A stretch of 64,000 bases of DNA. Origin: Pectobacterium actinidiae. GTDB lineage: Bacteria; Pseudomonadota; Gammaproteobacteria; Enterobacterales; Enterobacteriaceae. Positions 48,876-58,775 of the stretch are shown here, piece after piece. Position 1 is the first letter of the stretch. The number at the start of each line of letters is the position of its first letter. The position numbers and the translations under genes were made by a program. The stretch is from positions 1 to 64,000 of the forward strand of contig NZ_JRMH01000002.1 of the NCBI RefSeq assembly GCF_000803315.1, in the 5' to 3' direction. The notes below the pieces were generated by a model that saw only the letters and a list, made by a program, of their open reading frames with translations, did no database searches and was not told where the DNA came from.

Positions 48876-50783
48876 ATGATTGTTTTCTCTTCGCTGCAAA
48901 TTCGACGTGGTGTACGCGTTCTGATCGACAACGCGACAGCAACGGTTAATCCCGGCCAGAAAGTCGGTCTGGTTGGCAAGAACGGCTGTGGTAAATCTAC
49001 CCTGCTGTCCTTACTGAAAGGTGAGATCAGCGCCGACGGCGGCAGCGCGACATTTCCGCAAAACTGGTCGCTGGCTTGGGTTAATCAGGAAACCCCCGCG
49101 TTGGATAAACCCGCGCTGGACTACGTGATTGACGGTGACCGCGAGTTTCGTCAACTGGAAGCTGCGTTGCAGACCGCCAACGAAGAGAACGATGGTAACG
49201 CCATTGCCACGCTGCACGGCAAGCTGGATGCCATCCAAGCCTGGACGATTCAGGCCAGAGCATCAAGCCTGCTCAATGGGCTAGGATTTTCTCAGTCACA
49301 GCTACAACAGCCCGTCAGCGCCTTTTCCGGCGGCTGGCGGATGCGTTTGAATCTGGCACAGGCGCTGATCTGTCGTTCAGATCTGCTGCTTCTGGATGAA
49401 CCGACCAACCACCTCGATCTGGATGCGGTTATCTGGCTGGAGAAGTGGCTGAAAAACTACGCCGGCACGCTGGTACTGATCTCGCACGACCGCGATTTCC
49501 TCGATCCGGTGGTGACCAAGATCCTGCACATCGAACAGCAGTCGCTCAACGAATACACGGGCAACTATTCCTCGTTTGAACGCCAGCGCGCTACTCGCCT
49601 CGCACAGCAGCAATCGCTCTATGAGCACCAGCAAGAGCGTGTCGCGCACCTGCAACACTACATTGACCGCTTCCGCGCGAAAGCGACCAAAGCCAAGCAG
49701 GCGCAAAGCCGGATAAAAATGCTGGAACGCATGGAGCTGATTGCGCCAGCGCATGTCGATAACCCCTTCCGCTTCAGCTTTCGCGCCCCAGAATCGTTGC
49801 CCAATCCACTCATGAAGATGGAAAAGGTCAGCGCAGGCTACAACGACAAGCTGATTCTCGAATCGATCAAACTTAATTTAGTGCCGGGTTCCCGCATCGG
49901 GCTGCTCGGCCATAACGGCGCGGGTAAGTCCACGCTGATCAAACTGCTTGCTGGCACACTTGCCCCACTGAAAGGGGAAATCGGGCTGGCGAAAGGCGTG
50001 AAGCTCGGTTATTTCGCTCAGCACCAGTTAGAGTTTCTACGTGCGGATGAATCGCCTTTGCAGCATCTGGTGCGTCTGGCAGAGCGGGAAACGGAACAGC
50101 AGCTTCGCGACTATCTCGGCGGCTTCGGTTTTCAGGGCGATAAAGTCACGGAGATCACCGAGCGTTTCTCCGGCGGCGAAAAAGCCCGTCTGGTGCTGGC
50201 ACTGATCGTCTGGCAGCGTCCGAATCTTCTGCTGCTCGACGAACCAACCAACCATCTCGATCTGGATATGCGTCAGGCATTGACCGAAGCGTTAATCGAT
50301 TTTGAAGGCGCGCTGGTTGTCGTCTCGCACGATCGACACCTGATCCGTTCTACCACCGACGATCTCTATCTGGTACACGACCAGAAAGTGGAACCGTTCG
50401 ATGGCGATTTGGAAGACTACCAACAGTGGCTGGTCGGCCTGCAACGTCAGGAAAATGCGGCCGATGAAACGCCAAAAGAAAATACAGCCAACAGTGCGCA
50501 GGGTAGAAAAGATCAGAAACGCCGCGAAGCCGAGTTGAGAACGCAAACGCAGCCGCTGCGCAAACAGATAACCAAGCTTGAGCAGCAGATGGAAAAGCTG
50601 GGGGAAACGCTGGCAGCGCTGGAAGCGCGGCTGGCGGACAGCGCCATCTATGACATCAGCCGTAAAGCCGAGCTCACCGACTGCCTGCAACAACAAACCA
50701 AAGTCAAAATCGCGCTGGAAGAAACGGAAATGTCCTGGCTGGACGCGCAGGAACAGCTAGAGCAGATGATGCAGAGCGAGTAA
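48876..50783 (+). CDS. yheS: ABC-F ATPase YheS
   Basis: Soluble tandem ABC ATPase of the ABC-F family, which act on ribosomes; E. coli YheS relieves certain stalled nascent chains. Walker A sites GKNGCGKST (34-42) and GHNGAGKST (near 345), signatures FSGGW and FSGGE, Walker B LLLLDEPTNHLD in both halves. The interdomain linker (about 230-300) and a C-terminal coiled coil are basic and charged. No membrane segments. 635 residues. Confidence 0.95.
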   Translation: MIVFSSLQIRRGVRVLIDNATATVNPGQKVGLVGKNGCGKSTLLSLLKGEISADGGSATFPQNWSLAWVNQETPALDKPALDYVIDGDREFRQLEAALQTANEENDGNAIATLHGKLDAIQAWTIQARASSLLNGLGFSQSQLQQPVSAFSGGWRMRLNLAQALICRSDLLLLDEPTNHLDLDAVIWLEKWLKNYAGTLVLISHDRDFLDPVVTKILHIEQQSLNEYTGNYSSFERQRATRLAQQQSLYEHQQERVAHLQHYIDRFRAKATKAKQAQSRIKMLERMELIAPAHVDNPFRFSFRAPESLPNPLMKMEKVSAGYNDKLILESIKLNLVPGSRIGLLGHNGAGKSTLIKLLAGTLAPLKGEIGLAKGVKLGYFAQHQLEFLRADESPLQHLVRLAERETEQQLRDYLGGFGFQGDKVTEITERFSGGEKARLVLALIVWQRPNLLLLDEPTNHLDLDMRQALTEALIDFEGALVVVSHDRHLIRSTTDDLYLVHDQKVEPFDGDLEDYQQWLVGLQRQENAADETPKENTANSAQGRKDQKRREAELRTQTQPLRKQITKLEQQMEKLGETLAALEARLADSAIYDISRKAELTDCLQQQTKVKIALEETEMSWLDAQEQLEQMMQSE

Positions 50784-50806
50784 ATTGCTACCTATTGCCT
50801 GAACGA

Positions 50807-50832
50807 GTCGCGAGCGGAAAACCGCTCGCGAC
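50807..50832. terminator. yheS/rhtB convergent hairpin
   Basis: Perfect 11-bp stem GTCGCGAGCGG/CCGCTCGCGAC with an AAAA loop between the convergent stops. Very stable, but no T-run on either side, so it may be a Rho-dependent or 3'-stabilising structure rather than a classical terminator. Confidence 0.65.
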
Positions 50833-50847
50833 GTTATCAACAAAGCC

Positions 50848-51450
50848 TTAATGCCAAATCAACAGCACGCAGGCGGCGGTCAGCAATCCCATTGACACAT
50901 TGAAGATAATCCACGCTTTCTTACTACGCAGCAGTCGCCCAATCATTGTACCAAACCCGAGCCAGATGACTCCGGACACCAGATTGACCAGCACAATCCC
51001 GATGCTTATGGCGATTACAGACTGGTTATAGCCTTCACCCGCCAGACTAAAACTGGCAATTGCCCCCAGTGCCATGAGCCACGCTTTCGGGTTAAGGAAT
51101 TGCAGCAACCACCCCTGATAAAACCGAATCGGCTGGGGTGGCGCAGCGGACGTTTCTAAACGTTCGTATGCCGCCGTGGCGATTTTCCACGCCAGCCAGA
51201 GCAGATAGGCGCTGCCGAGGACTTTCAGGATAAAGTGCAGCGAAGGATAAATCAGAATCAACCCACCGACACCAAATGCCACCAGCAGCAAAATGCTTTG
51301 CATGCCCAGCATGATGCCAATCATCAGCCACAGCGAACGCATAAAGCCAAAATTCGCGCCCGAGGTGGTCAACAGCATATTATTCGGCCCCGGCGTGATG
51401 GCCGCTACCCACAAAAAACCCAACATCGAGAGAAATAAACTCAGTTCCAT
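50848..51450 (-). CDS. LysE/RhtB family amino acid exporter
   Basis: Inner-membrane efflux protein of the LysE superfamily, probably exporting amino acids or derivatives; the substrate is unknown. Six hydrophobic segments cover the 200 residues; the family opening AAITPGPNNMLLTTSGANFG and the NPKAWLMALGAI motif are clear. Start set at the ATG at 51450 (MELSLFLSML). It is inserted between yheS and yheT, which are adjacent in E. coli. Divergent from yheT. Confidence 0.9.
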   Translation of the reverse strand: MELSLFLSMLGFLWVAAITPGPNNMLLTTSGANFGFMRSLWLMIGIMLGMQSILLLVAFGVGGLILIYPSLHFILKVLGSAYLLWLAWKIATAAYERLETSAAPPQPIRFYQGWLLQFLNPKAWLMALGAIASFSLAGEGYNQSVIAISIGIVLVNLVSGVIWLGFGTMIGRLLRSKKAWIIFNVSMGLLTAACVLLIWH

Positions 51451-51556
51451 TATTTGTGGGCACTCCTGACCCAAATATCGTACTAACTGGCAGCATTGAG
51501 GCTAACTGTGTGATATTGATCGTACAAGAGCCGATAACCAGATTTCCATATCTTTT

Positions 51557-52594
51557 ATGTATGACCAATTTCGTCCGCTGAGCGGCGCCCGTAACCCACA
51601 TCTGCAAACGCTATTGCCACGTTTGATTCGCCGTCATGCGCAATTCTCACCCGTCTGGCAAGCGCTCGAATTACCCGACGGCGATTTCGTCGATCTGGCC
51701 TGGAGCGAAGCCCCTGAACTGGCACGGCACAAGCCACGTGTGGTGCTGTTTCACGGGCTGGAGGGCAACTTTCATAGCCCTTACGCCCACGGCCTGCTAC
51801 ATGCCTGCAAACAGCGCGGCTGGCTGGCCGTCATCATGCATTTTCGCGGATGCAGCGGGAAGCCCAATCGGATGAAGCGTATTTATCACTCCGGCGAAAC
51901 CAGCGATGCGAGCTATTTTCTGCACTGGATGCAGGAGACGCTGGGCCATGCGCCTACCGCCGCCATCGGCGTGTCTCTCGGCGGCAACATGCTAGCCTAC
52001 CTGCTCGCTCAGCAAGGCGAAGCCTGTTCCCTGTCCGCCGCCGTCATTGTTTCCGCCCCCTTGATGCTCGAACCCTGTAGCCGTCGGATGGAACAAGGCT
52101 TCTCTCGCGTCTATCAGCACTATCTGCTGCGGCTTTTGAAACAAAACGCCAGTCGCAAACTGGCAGCATACCCAGACACATTGCCCATTCAGTTGCCGCA
52201 GTTGAAGCGAATCCGCCAACTGCGGGAGTTTGATGACATCATTACTTCACGAATCCACGGTTTTCGCGATGCAGCCGACTACTATCGACGCTGTAGCGCC
52301 CTGCCGCTGTTGCCTCAGATTCGTAAACCGTTGCTGATCATCCATGCGAAGGACGATCCCTTCATGACGTCTGAGGTGATTCCCGATCTGTCGCAGTTAC
52401 CGTCTACTATTGAGTATCAGCTGACGGAACATGGTGGGCATGTCGGCTTCGTCGGTGGAACGTTGCTGAAACCGGAAATGTGGCTGGAACAGCGCATTCC
52501 CAATTGGCTTAGCCCATTTTTGGACCATGCCACCGATTCTTTTTCTTCAGGAACCTCTTATTCAGGAACTTTTTATTCAGGAGGAATAGCGTGA
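51557..52594 (+). CDS. yheT: YheT alpha/beta hydrolase
   Basis: Predicted carboxylesterase or hydrolase of the AB-hydrolase-4 type. The nucleophile elbow [11 protein letters not shown] (serine in GxSxGG), the [15 protein letters not shown] oxyanion region and the final histidine in EHGGHVGFV are present; substrate unknown. 345 residues, slightly longer than E. coli because the C-terminus carries [15 protein letters not shown], encoded by three 15-bp tandem repeats. Its stop overlaps the yheU start (GTGA). Confidence 0.92.
   Translation: MYDQFRPLSGARNPHLQTLLPRLIRRHAQFSPVWQALELPDGDFVDLAWSEAPELARHKPRVVLFHGLEGNFHSPYAHGLLHACKQRGWLAVIMHFRGCSGKPNRMKRIYHSGETSDASYFLHWMQETLGHAPTAAIGVSLGGNMLAYLLAQQGEACSLSAAVIVSAPLMLEPCSRRMEQGFSRVYQHYLLRLLKQNASRKLAAYPDTLPIQLPQLKRIRQLREFDDIITSRIHGFRDAADYYRRCSALPLLPQIRKPLLIIHAKDDPFMTSEVIPDLSQLPSTIEYQLTEHGGHVGFVGGTLLKPEMWLEQRIPNWLSPFLDHATDSFSSGTSYSGTFYSGGIA
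52546..52590 (+). repeat. Three 15-bp tandem repeats carrying Shine-Dalgarno cores
   Basis: Units 52546-52560, 52561-52575 and 52576-52590 all begin TTCAGGA. The first two differ by two bases and the third diverges after AGGA to form the AGGAGG ribosome binding site of yheU. They lie in frame at the 3' end of yheT and extend its protein. Confidence 0.85.
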
Positions 52595-52827
52595 TTATTC
52601 CCTGGCAACAGCTCGATCCAGAAACGTTGGATAACATCATTGAATCTTTCGTCCTGCGAGAAGGCACCGATTACGGCGAGCAGGAACGTTCGCTGGCGCA
52701 GAAAGTGGAAGATATCCGCAGCCAGCTCCAATCTGGCGAGGTGGTGTTGGTGTGGTCTGAGTTACATGAAACGCTCAATATCATGCCACGTAACCAGCTC
52801 AATGCCGGAGGACACGCTCCTTATTGA
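52591..52827 (+). CDS. yheU: YheU family protein
   Basis: 78-residue acidic protein of unknown function (UPF0270), with the family core [22 protein letters not shown] and [15 protein letters not shown]. Starts with GTG overlapping the yheT stop and preceded by AGGAGG. It is slightly longer than the 72-residue E. coli protein. Part of a yheT-yheU-prkB series. Confidence 0.92.
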   Translation: MIIPWQQLDPETLDNIIESFVLREGTDYGEQERSLAQKVEDIRSQLQSGEVVLVWSELHETLNIMPRNQLNAGGHAPY

Positions 52828-52893
52828 GCATGGCGAAAGGCGTGAAAGAACGCGCCAAACATGCTAACAATGATAACTAATTACGTCTTTTTT

Positions 52894-52929
52894 GAGGATG
52901 CACGCAGACCTTCGGTCTGTGCGAACCTC
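52894..52929. repeat. yheU-prkB intergenic palindrome
   Basis: Nested inverted repeat: outer GAGG/CCTC and inner CGCAGACC/GGTCTGTG with a TTC loop and one G-U-type pair, preceded by a T-run on the plus strand. It could be a small REP-like unit or a processing hairpin; the T-run is on the wrong side for terminating yheU. Confidence 0.55.
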
Positions 52930-52952
52930 GCGATCACGGAGTCACGCGCCTT

Positions 52953-53822
52953 ATGTCACATCAGCATCCGATTATTGCGGTTACCGGCTCTAGTGGGGCG
53001 GGAACCACGACAACCAGTCTGGCCTTCCGTAAGATTTTCCAGCAGTTTGATCTGCGTGCAGCCCAGTTGGAAGGCGATAGCTTTCACCGCTATACCCGCC
53101 CGGAAATGGATATGGCGATTCGTAAAGCGCGTGATTCAGGACGCCACATCAGCTATTTCGGCCCGGAAGCGAATGATTTCAGCCTGCTGGAACAGTCGTT
53201 TATCGAATATGGCCTGCACGGGCGCGGTCAGACGCGTAAATATCTGCATACCTACGATGAAGCGATTCCCTATAATCAGGTTCCTGGGACGTTCACGCCG
53301 TGGGAACCGATGCCGGAACCCACTGACATCCTGTTCTATGAAGGGCTGCACGGCGGCGTGGTCACCGAGCAAAACGACGTGGCACAGCATGTCGATTTGC
53401 TCGTCGGCGTGGTGCCAATCGTCAACCTGGAATGGATTCAAAAGCTGATTCGTGACGTCAATGAGCGCGGCCACTCGCGTGAAGCGGTGATGGATTCGGT
53501 CGTCCGCTCGATGGAAGACTACATCACCTATATCACGCCACAGTTCTCTCGCACACACATCAATTTCCAGCGCGTGCCCACCGTGGACACCTCCAACCCG
53601 TTCGCCGCCAAGTCGATTCCCTCACTGGACGAAAGCTTCGTGGTGATTCATTTTCAGGGGCTGGATAATATTGATTATCCCTATCTGCTCGCCATGTTGC
53701 AGGGGTCATTTATCTCCCACATCAACACGCTGGTCGTTCCCGGCGGGAAGATGGGCTTGGCGATGGAATTAATCATGGCACCGCTGGTGCAGCGGCTGAT
53801 AGAAGGGAAAACGATCGAATAA
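52953..53822 (+). CDS. prkB: Phosphoribulokinase-like protein PrkB
   Basis: P-loop NTPase related to Calvin-cycle phosphoribulokinase but found in bacteria lacking that cycle; its physiological substrate is not established. The P-loop GSSGAGTTT is at 12-20; FYEGLHGGVV and the conserved DSFHRYTRPEMD region follow. 289 residues, the E. coli length. Adjacent to yhfA and crp as in E. coli. Confidence 0.94.
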   Translation: MSHQHPIIAVTGSSGAGTTTTSLAFRKIFQQFDLRAAQLEGDSFHRYTRPEMDMAIRKARDSGRHISYFGPEANDFSLLEQSFIEYGLHGRGQTRKYLHTYDEAIPYNQVPGTFTPWEPMPEPTDILFYEGLHGGVVTEQNDVAQHVDLLVGVVPIVNLEWIQKLIRDVNERGHSREAVMDSVVRSMEDYITYITPQFSRTHINFQRVPTVDTSNPFAAKSIPSLDESFVVIHFQGLDNIDYPYLLAMLQGSFISHINTLVVPGGKMGLAMELIMAPLVQRLIEGKTIE

Positions 53823-53830
53823 GCAAAACC

Positions 53831-53851
53831 GGGCACGGCAGCGTCGTGCCC
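53831..53851. terminator. prkB/yhfA convergent hairpin
   Basis: Perfect 7-bp stem GGGCACG/CGTGCCC with a 7-nt loop between convergent stops. No strong T-run; termination is inferred from position. Confidence 0.6.
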
Positions 53852-53862
53852 AGAGAAAGCGA

Positions 53863-54270
53863 TTAAGCCAGCACCCGAATTTCGTGACTGTGCGTCACCT
53901 CAACGGCTTTACCCAGCATCAATGCCACAGAACAGTACTTTTCCGCCGACAGGGCGACGGCTCGTTCGACAACGTTATCGGTCAGTCCTTTTCCCGTCAC
54001 GATAAAATGCAGATTGATGTGGGTAAATAAACGCGGCGCGTCAGACCGACGCTCTGACGTTAATTTCACCTCACAATCCGCCACATCGTTGCGACCTTTT
54101 TGTAGAATCGACACCACGTCAATCGCACTGCATCCTCCTACGGACATCAATACCATTTCCATCGGACTGGGCGCTTTATCGCCAGAATTGCCGTCCATCA
54201 AAATCTGATGCCCTGATGCGGATTCGCCCAAAAACGTTAAGCCTTCAACCCATTTTACCCGAGCCTGCAT
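53863..54270 (-). CDS. yhfA: OsmC-family protein YhfA
   Basis: OsmC/Ohr-fold protein of about 15 kDa. The two redox cysteines typical of the family lie in SVGGCSAIDVVS and EKYCSVALML. Such proteins reduce organic peroxides in some cases; the role of YhfA is unclear. 135 residues. Divergent from crp, as in E. coli, where it is CRP-regulated. Confidence 0.92.
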   Translation of the reverse strand: MQARVKWVEGLTFLGESASGHQILMDGNSGDKAPSPMEMVLMSVGGCSAIDVVSILQKGRNDVADCEVKLTSERRSDAPRLFTHINLHFIVTGKGLTDNVVERAVALSAEKYCSVALMLGKAVEVTHSHEIRVLA

Positions 54271-54643
54271 GATGCCTCTCCACTAAAAATTTTTTGAAAA
54301 TTTATATCGTTACTGTACAAAAACCAGCGTTAATCAGAGCTTTGTCATGCTGAAGCGAGACAACACAAGACACATCCTTAAAGCTGTGTTAAAACGAAAA
54401 TAGAATAGACCTTTTCTGGACAAACCCAGAAACGAAGAAGATGATTACGTGGCCAGATATACCCAGCCACGTTTACGATGCGGCAAGGCAGCAACCGGAA
54501 AATCAAGGGTACAGTGGTTCCAGTATATTCCCTGACGTCATTCTGCCTAGACTGAATTTTATTTTTTAGCAGTTAAACACGCCGTACAGGGAACTCTGAC
54601 CCCTGTAATTTGCGCAGTGAATTACAACAGAGGATGATAGCGA
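54271..54643. promoter_or_regulatory. yhfA-crp divergent regulatory region
   Basis: 373 bp with no coding potential. Positions 54345-54365 contain GTCATGCTGAAGCGAGACA, which matches the remembered E. coli crp leader. The crp start is preceded by ACAGAGGATGATAGCG. In E. coli this region holds several promoters and CRP and Fis sites; individual operators could not be fixed by eye here. Confidence 0.65.
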
Positions 54644-55276
54644 ATGGTTCTCGGCAAACCGCAAACAGACCCAACTCTCGAATGGTTCCTTTCCCATTGT
54701 CATATCCACAAGTATCCATCGAAGAGCACGCTTATTCACCAAGGTGAAAAAGCAGAAACGCTTTACTACATCGTGAAAGGCTCTGTCGCAGTGCTAATCA
54801 AAGATGAAGAAGGCAAGGAGATGATCCTCTCCTACCTCAATCAGGGCGATTTTATCGGCGAGCTAGGCCTGTTTGAAGAAGGTCAGGAGCGTAGCGCCTG
54901 GGTTCGGGCAAAAACCGCCTGTGAAGTGGCTGAAATTTCCTATAAAAAATTCCGCCAGCTCATCCAGGTTAACCCGGATATCCTCATGCGTCTGTCAGCC
55001 CAAATGGCAAGCAGACTTCAAGTTACCTCTGAGAAAGTCGGCAACCTCGCCTTCCTTGATGTGACTGGCCGTATTGCTCAAACCCTACTCAACCTGGCCA
55101 AACAACCTGATGCCATGACGCATCCAGATGGCATGCAAATTAAAATTACCCGTCAGGAAATTGGGCAAATCGTTGGCTGCTCGCGTGAAACCGTGGGTCG
55201 CATTCTGAAAATGTTAGAAGACCAGAACCTGATCTCTGCACACGGTAAAACGATTGTCGTTTACGGCACTCGCTAA
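54644..55276 (+). CDS. crp: cAMP receptor protein CRP
   Basis: Global activator for alternative carbon use, and in soft-rot bacteria an activator of pectinase genes. The N-terminal cyclic-nucleotide domain has [20 protein letters not shown] with R83 and S84; T128 and S129 contact cAMP; the DNA-recognition helix is [14 protein letters not shown]. 210 residues. From memory it equals E. coli CRP except for S123 where E. coli has arginine. yhfK, which follows crp in E. coli, is absent. Confidence 0.99.
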   Translation: MVLGKPQTDPTLEWFLSHCHIHKYPSKSTLIHQGEKAETLYYIVKGSVAVLIKDEEGKEMILSYLNQGDFIGELGLFEEGQERSAWVRAKTACEVAEISYKKFRQLIQVNPDILMRLSAQMASRLQVTSEKVGNLAFLDVTGRIAQTLLNLAKQPDAMTHPDGMQIKITRQEIGQIVGCSRETVGRILKMLEDQNLISAHGKTIVVYGTR

Positions 55277-55301
55277 CCCGCTGTCGCTGTACCCTACCAA
55301 T

Positions 55302-55336
55302 AAAAAAGCGTGAAGCCTCGGCCTCACGCTTTTTTT
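55302..55336. terminator. crp/argD bidirectional terminator
   Basis: GCGTGA...TCACGC stem with an inner GCC/GGC and flanking A and T runs between the convergent crp and argD genes. Confidence 0.9.
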
Positions 55337-55417
55337 ATGGCATGCCATCCCTGGCCGCCCCCTTTCGGGTCGTTGCTAACGCAACGTTAAAACGTTCCCT
55401 ACGTTTTTTATGTCTAA

Positions 55418-56689
<1,272 letters not shown>

Positions 56690-56763
56690 TCAATAAATAT
56701 GCATAAAAAATCAATTACAGGCAATATTAAATCGGCTACTGGAGAGAATAACTTTCTATCTCA

Positions 56764-57339
56764 CTAAATTTTAAGGAAATTATCCAAAAGCTCATACCCT
56801 TGCTGGCTAAGGATGCTTTCAGGATGAAACTGCACGCCTTCCAGCGGAAGCGAGCGATGGCGGATCCCCATAATCTCGTCACGCTTACCTTCATGTTCGC
56901 TCCAGGCCGTGACCTCAAAGCAATCGGGTAGCGAGGCAGAATCAACGATGAGTGAATGGTAGCGGGTGACCGTCAAAGGCTGAGCTAAACCAGTAAAAAT
57001 GCCCGTGCTGCTGTGCGCAATCGCTGAGGTTTTCCCGTGCATGACCTGCCGTGCTCGCACCACGCGCGCGCCGAACGCCTGCCCCATCGCCTGATGGCCA
57101 AGGCACACGCCCAAAATAGGCAACTTATCGGCAAAGTGACGAATAGCAGCCAGTGAAATGCCCGCCTCATCCGGCGTACAAGGGCCCGGTGAAATGACCA
57201 ATCGTTCGGGCGCAAGCTGTTCGATCTCACGCAGCGTCAGTTCATCATTACGCTTCACCACAACCTGCGCGCCAAGCTCACAAAAGTATTGGTAAAGGTT
57301 GTAGGTAAAGGAGTCGTAGTTATCGATAATTAGCAGCAT
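56764..57339 (-). CDS. pabA: Aminodeoxychorismate synthase glutamine amidotransferase PabA
   Basis: Supplies ammonia from glutamine to PabB for 4-amino-4-deoxychorismate synthesis, toward folate. The class I amidotransferase triad is C79 (LGVCLGHQ), H172 and E174 (VQFHPES). 191 residues against 187 in E. coli. In E. coli fic and yhfG lie upstream; neither is in this window, and the region upstream of pabA here is non-coding up to the AT-rich cassette. Confidence 0.95.
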   Translation of the reverse strand: MLLIIDNYDSFTYNLYQYFCELGAQVVVKRNDELTLREIEQLAPERLVISPGPCTPDEAGISLAAIRHFADKLPILGVCLGHQAMGQAFGARVVRARQVMHGKTSAIAHSSTGIFTGLAQPLTVTRYHSLIVDSASLPDCFEVTAWSEHEGKRDEIMGIRHRSLPLEGVQFHPESILSQQGYELLDNFLKI

Positions 57340-57534
57340 ATTGACTTAATGTATTGATAGATATTGGTTATTTAAATTTATCCTACTTTTGATACCCGCA
57401 ATAATACCCGAAATTTATGTCGCTGCGTTTTTCATAAGCGGGTGTAACACAGGCTATTGTACCTGTATACGTGATGAGAAGAATGACAAGAAATTGATGC
57501 TGACTTCATCCAGAGACATATAGATGACAGGAGA

Positions 57535-57574
57535 CAGGGATTCCGTATAGTTTGACAACAGCATGGAATCCCTG
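57535..57574. repeat. 10-bp perfect inverted repeat at the cassette edge
   Basis: CAGGGATTCC (57535-57544) and GGAATCCCTG (57565-57574), separated by 20 bp, in the gap between pabA and the AT-rich cassette. It could form a terminator-like hairpin for the cassette, though without a T-run, or be an operator or scar. The rest of 57340-57622 holds the pabA promoter and no gene. Confidence 0.6.
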
Positions 57575-57622
57575 CTTTGGTTCGATATTGATTTAAGTGA
57601 CGAGTACGATCATTAACAATTG

Positions 57623-58297
57623 TTAAACATCATCCAGAATAAAGGTTATCGGTACCTGATAAAAACCATCAACATATTCAGGCCTTAGCTCCGCAACTGA
57701 GCTACCAGGCTTTTCTCCATATAACTCGATGGCTATGTCTGTCAGGGTGTTAGCCGTTACCGCCTCTTTTGCGCTAGACTGGAATAAACCGATTGATGAT
57801 AGATAATCTAGGGGGAAATTAAATCGATAGACGCCAAATTTATTACCCTCTCTAATAACAATATCCATAGGATTCATCACCTTACTTCCCTTTAATGACA
57901 GCTTAGGAATATAGGTTGTGAACTCGACTGGGGTTTCATCTCTAATTTCGGCCCATGTGAGATTGCAACTCTGATTCGCAGAAGCAACTTTCCCTTTCGC
58001 TTTGAAAGCATCTGAAAGGCATAAGCCAACTCTGCTTCCGATTAAAGGCTCCATCGTAGACTTACGGATGACATTAATAATAACTTTTACAGCGTCCTGC
58101 TGTGTTGATTTAACGGAATCACATTGCCCGTTTTTAAATATAAATTTATCCAACCGTTTATTAATATCATCCTTATTGTTAATTAATGCTGCATTTATTA
58201 TTATAAATTCCCCATTGGGTTCACTATTGGCACGATATGTCAGACCGCACAGACTAAGTGCTACACCAGATAAAATAAAATTCCTTCTGCTAATCAT
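57623..58297 (-). CDS. Tat-signal exported protein of unknown function
   Basis: 224 residues, not recognised. The N-terminus MISRRNFILSGVALSLCG carries a twin-arginine motif (SRRNFIL) and hydrophobic stretch, with likely processing near residues 22-25, so export folded through Tat is predicted. The mature part (VIINVIRKSTMEPLIGSRVG, then EFTTYIPKL and MDIVI...RFNFPLDY) has the spacing of the beta-sandwich of intradiol ring-cleavage dioxygenases, but the HxH metal-ligand motif expected there is absent (MDI). That comparison is tentative. Three cysteines at 59, 93 and 111 lie in the mature part. It starts 3 bp after the plant-type ferredoxin gene, with GGAG inside the ferredoxin end, so the two are surely co-translated. 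AT-rich relative to pabA. Confidence 0.8.
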   Translation of the reverse strand: MISRRNFILSGVALSLCGLTYRANSEPNGEFIIINAALINNKDDINKRLDKFIFKNGQCDSVKSTQQDAVKVIINVIRKSTMEPLIGSRVGLCLSDAFKAKGKVASANQSCNLTWAEIRDETPVEFTTYIPKLSLKGSKVMNPMDIVIREGNKFGVYRFNFPLDYLSSIGLFQSSAKEAVTANTLTDIAIELYGEKPGSSVAELRPEYVDGFYQVPITFILDDV

Positions 58298-58300
58298 TAT

Positions 58301-58603
58301 TCAACACTCCGAGTCAACCAGCTCATCCTCAACATGGCTAACTATTGTCATATCTGATGAAGGGTACGTAACACAAGACAATATATACTTTTCCCTTTGG
58401 GAATCATTGAGGAAAGACTGGTCACTATCATTATAGCTCCCAGAAGTCACCTTGCATAAGCATGATGAACAGGCCCCAGCCCGACAGCTATAGGGAAGAT
58501 CTATTCCAGCCTCCTCAGCAGCGTCAAGTATATAGGTATCATCGCTGCATGTTATTTTATGCTTTCCACTGTTCCCTGAAATTGTTATTTCATATTCAGC
58601 CAT
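58301..58603 (-). CDS. Plant-type [2Fe-2S] ferredoxin
   Basis: 100-residue ferredoxin with no export signal. Cluster ligands C40, C45, C48 and C77 (CX4CX2CX28C) lie in [17 protein letters not shown] and [11 protein letters not shown]. The blocks [36 protein letters not shown] and the acidic end EDELVD closely follow chloroplast ferredoxins, apart from one residue missing before the last cysteine. Extra cysteines occur at 50 and 100. Similar domains are known in Pectobacterium as the receptor-binding part of pectocins M and P, but no toxin domain is fused here. It lies in tight operon with the Tat-signal gene. An electron donor for that protein or a cytosolic partner is possible; the function is unknown. 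Confidence 0.88.
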   Translation of the reverse strand: MAEYEITISGNSGKHKITCSDDTYILDAAEEAGIDLPYSCRAGACSSCLCKVTSGSYNDSDQSFLNDSQREKYILSCVTYPSSDMTIVSHVEDELVDSEC

Positions 58604-58775
58604 AAAAAATCATCCTTTATAAATAATTAACATCGCAATCCATCGTACTAACTTTAATTAGTATATTTTAAAAAACCTATTCCATTCTCATCCAACGATA
58701 AAAAACCACTCATGCGATCAATAAAAAAATAATTATATTAATCATGATGAAATAGAGATTGTCTCATTTAAAAAA

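Noticed and set aside
57623..58603. Ferredoxin and Tat-signal genes as a split pectocin (ferredoxin domain plus toxin domain)
   Set aside because: The second protein has a Tat signal and lacks the colicin-M-type D-x-Y-D...HR catalytic pattern and any lysozyme-like motif, so a broken bacteriocin is not supported.
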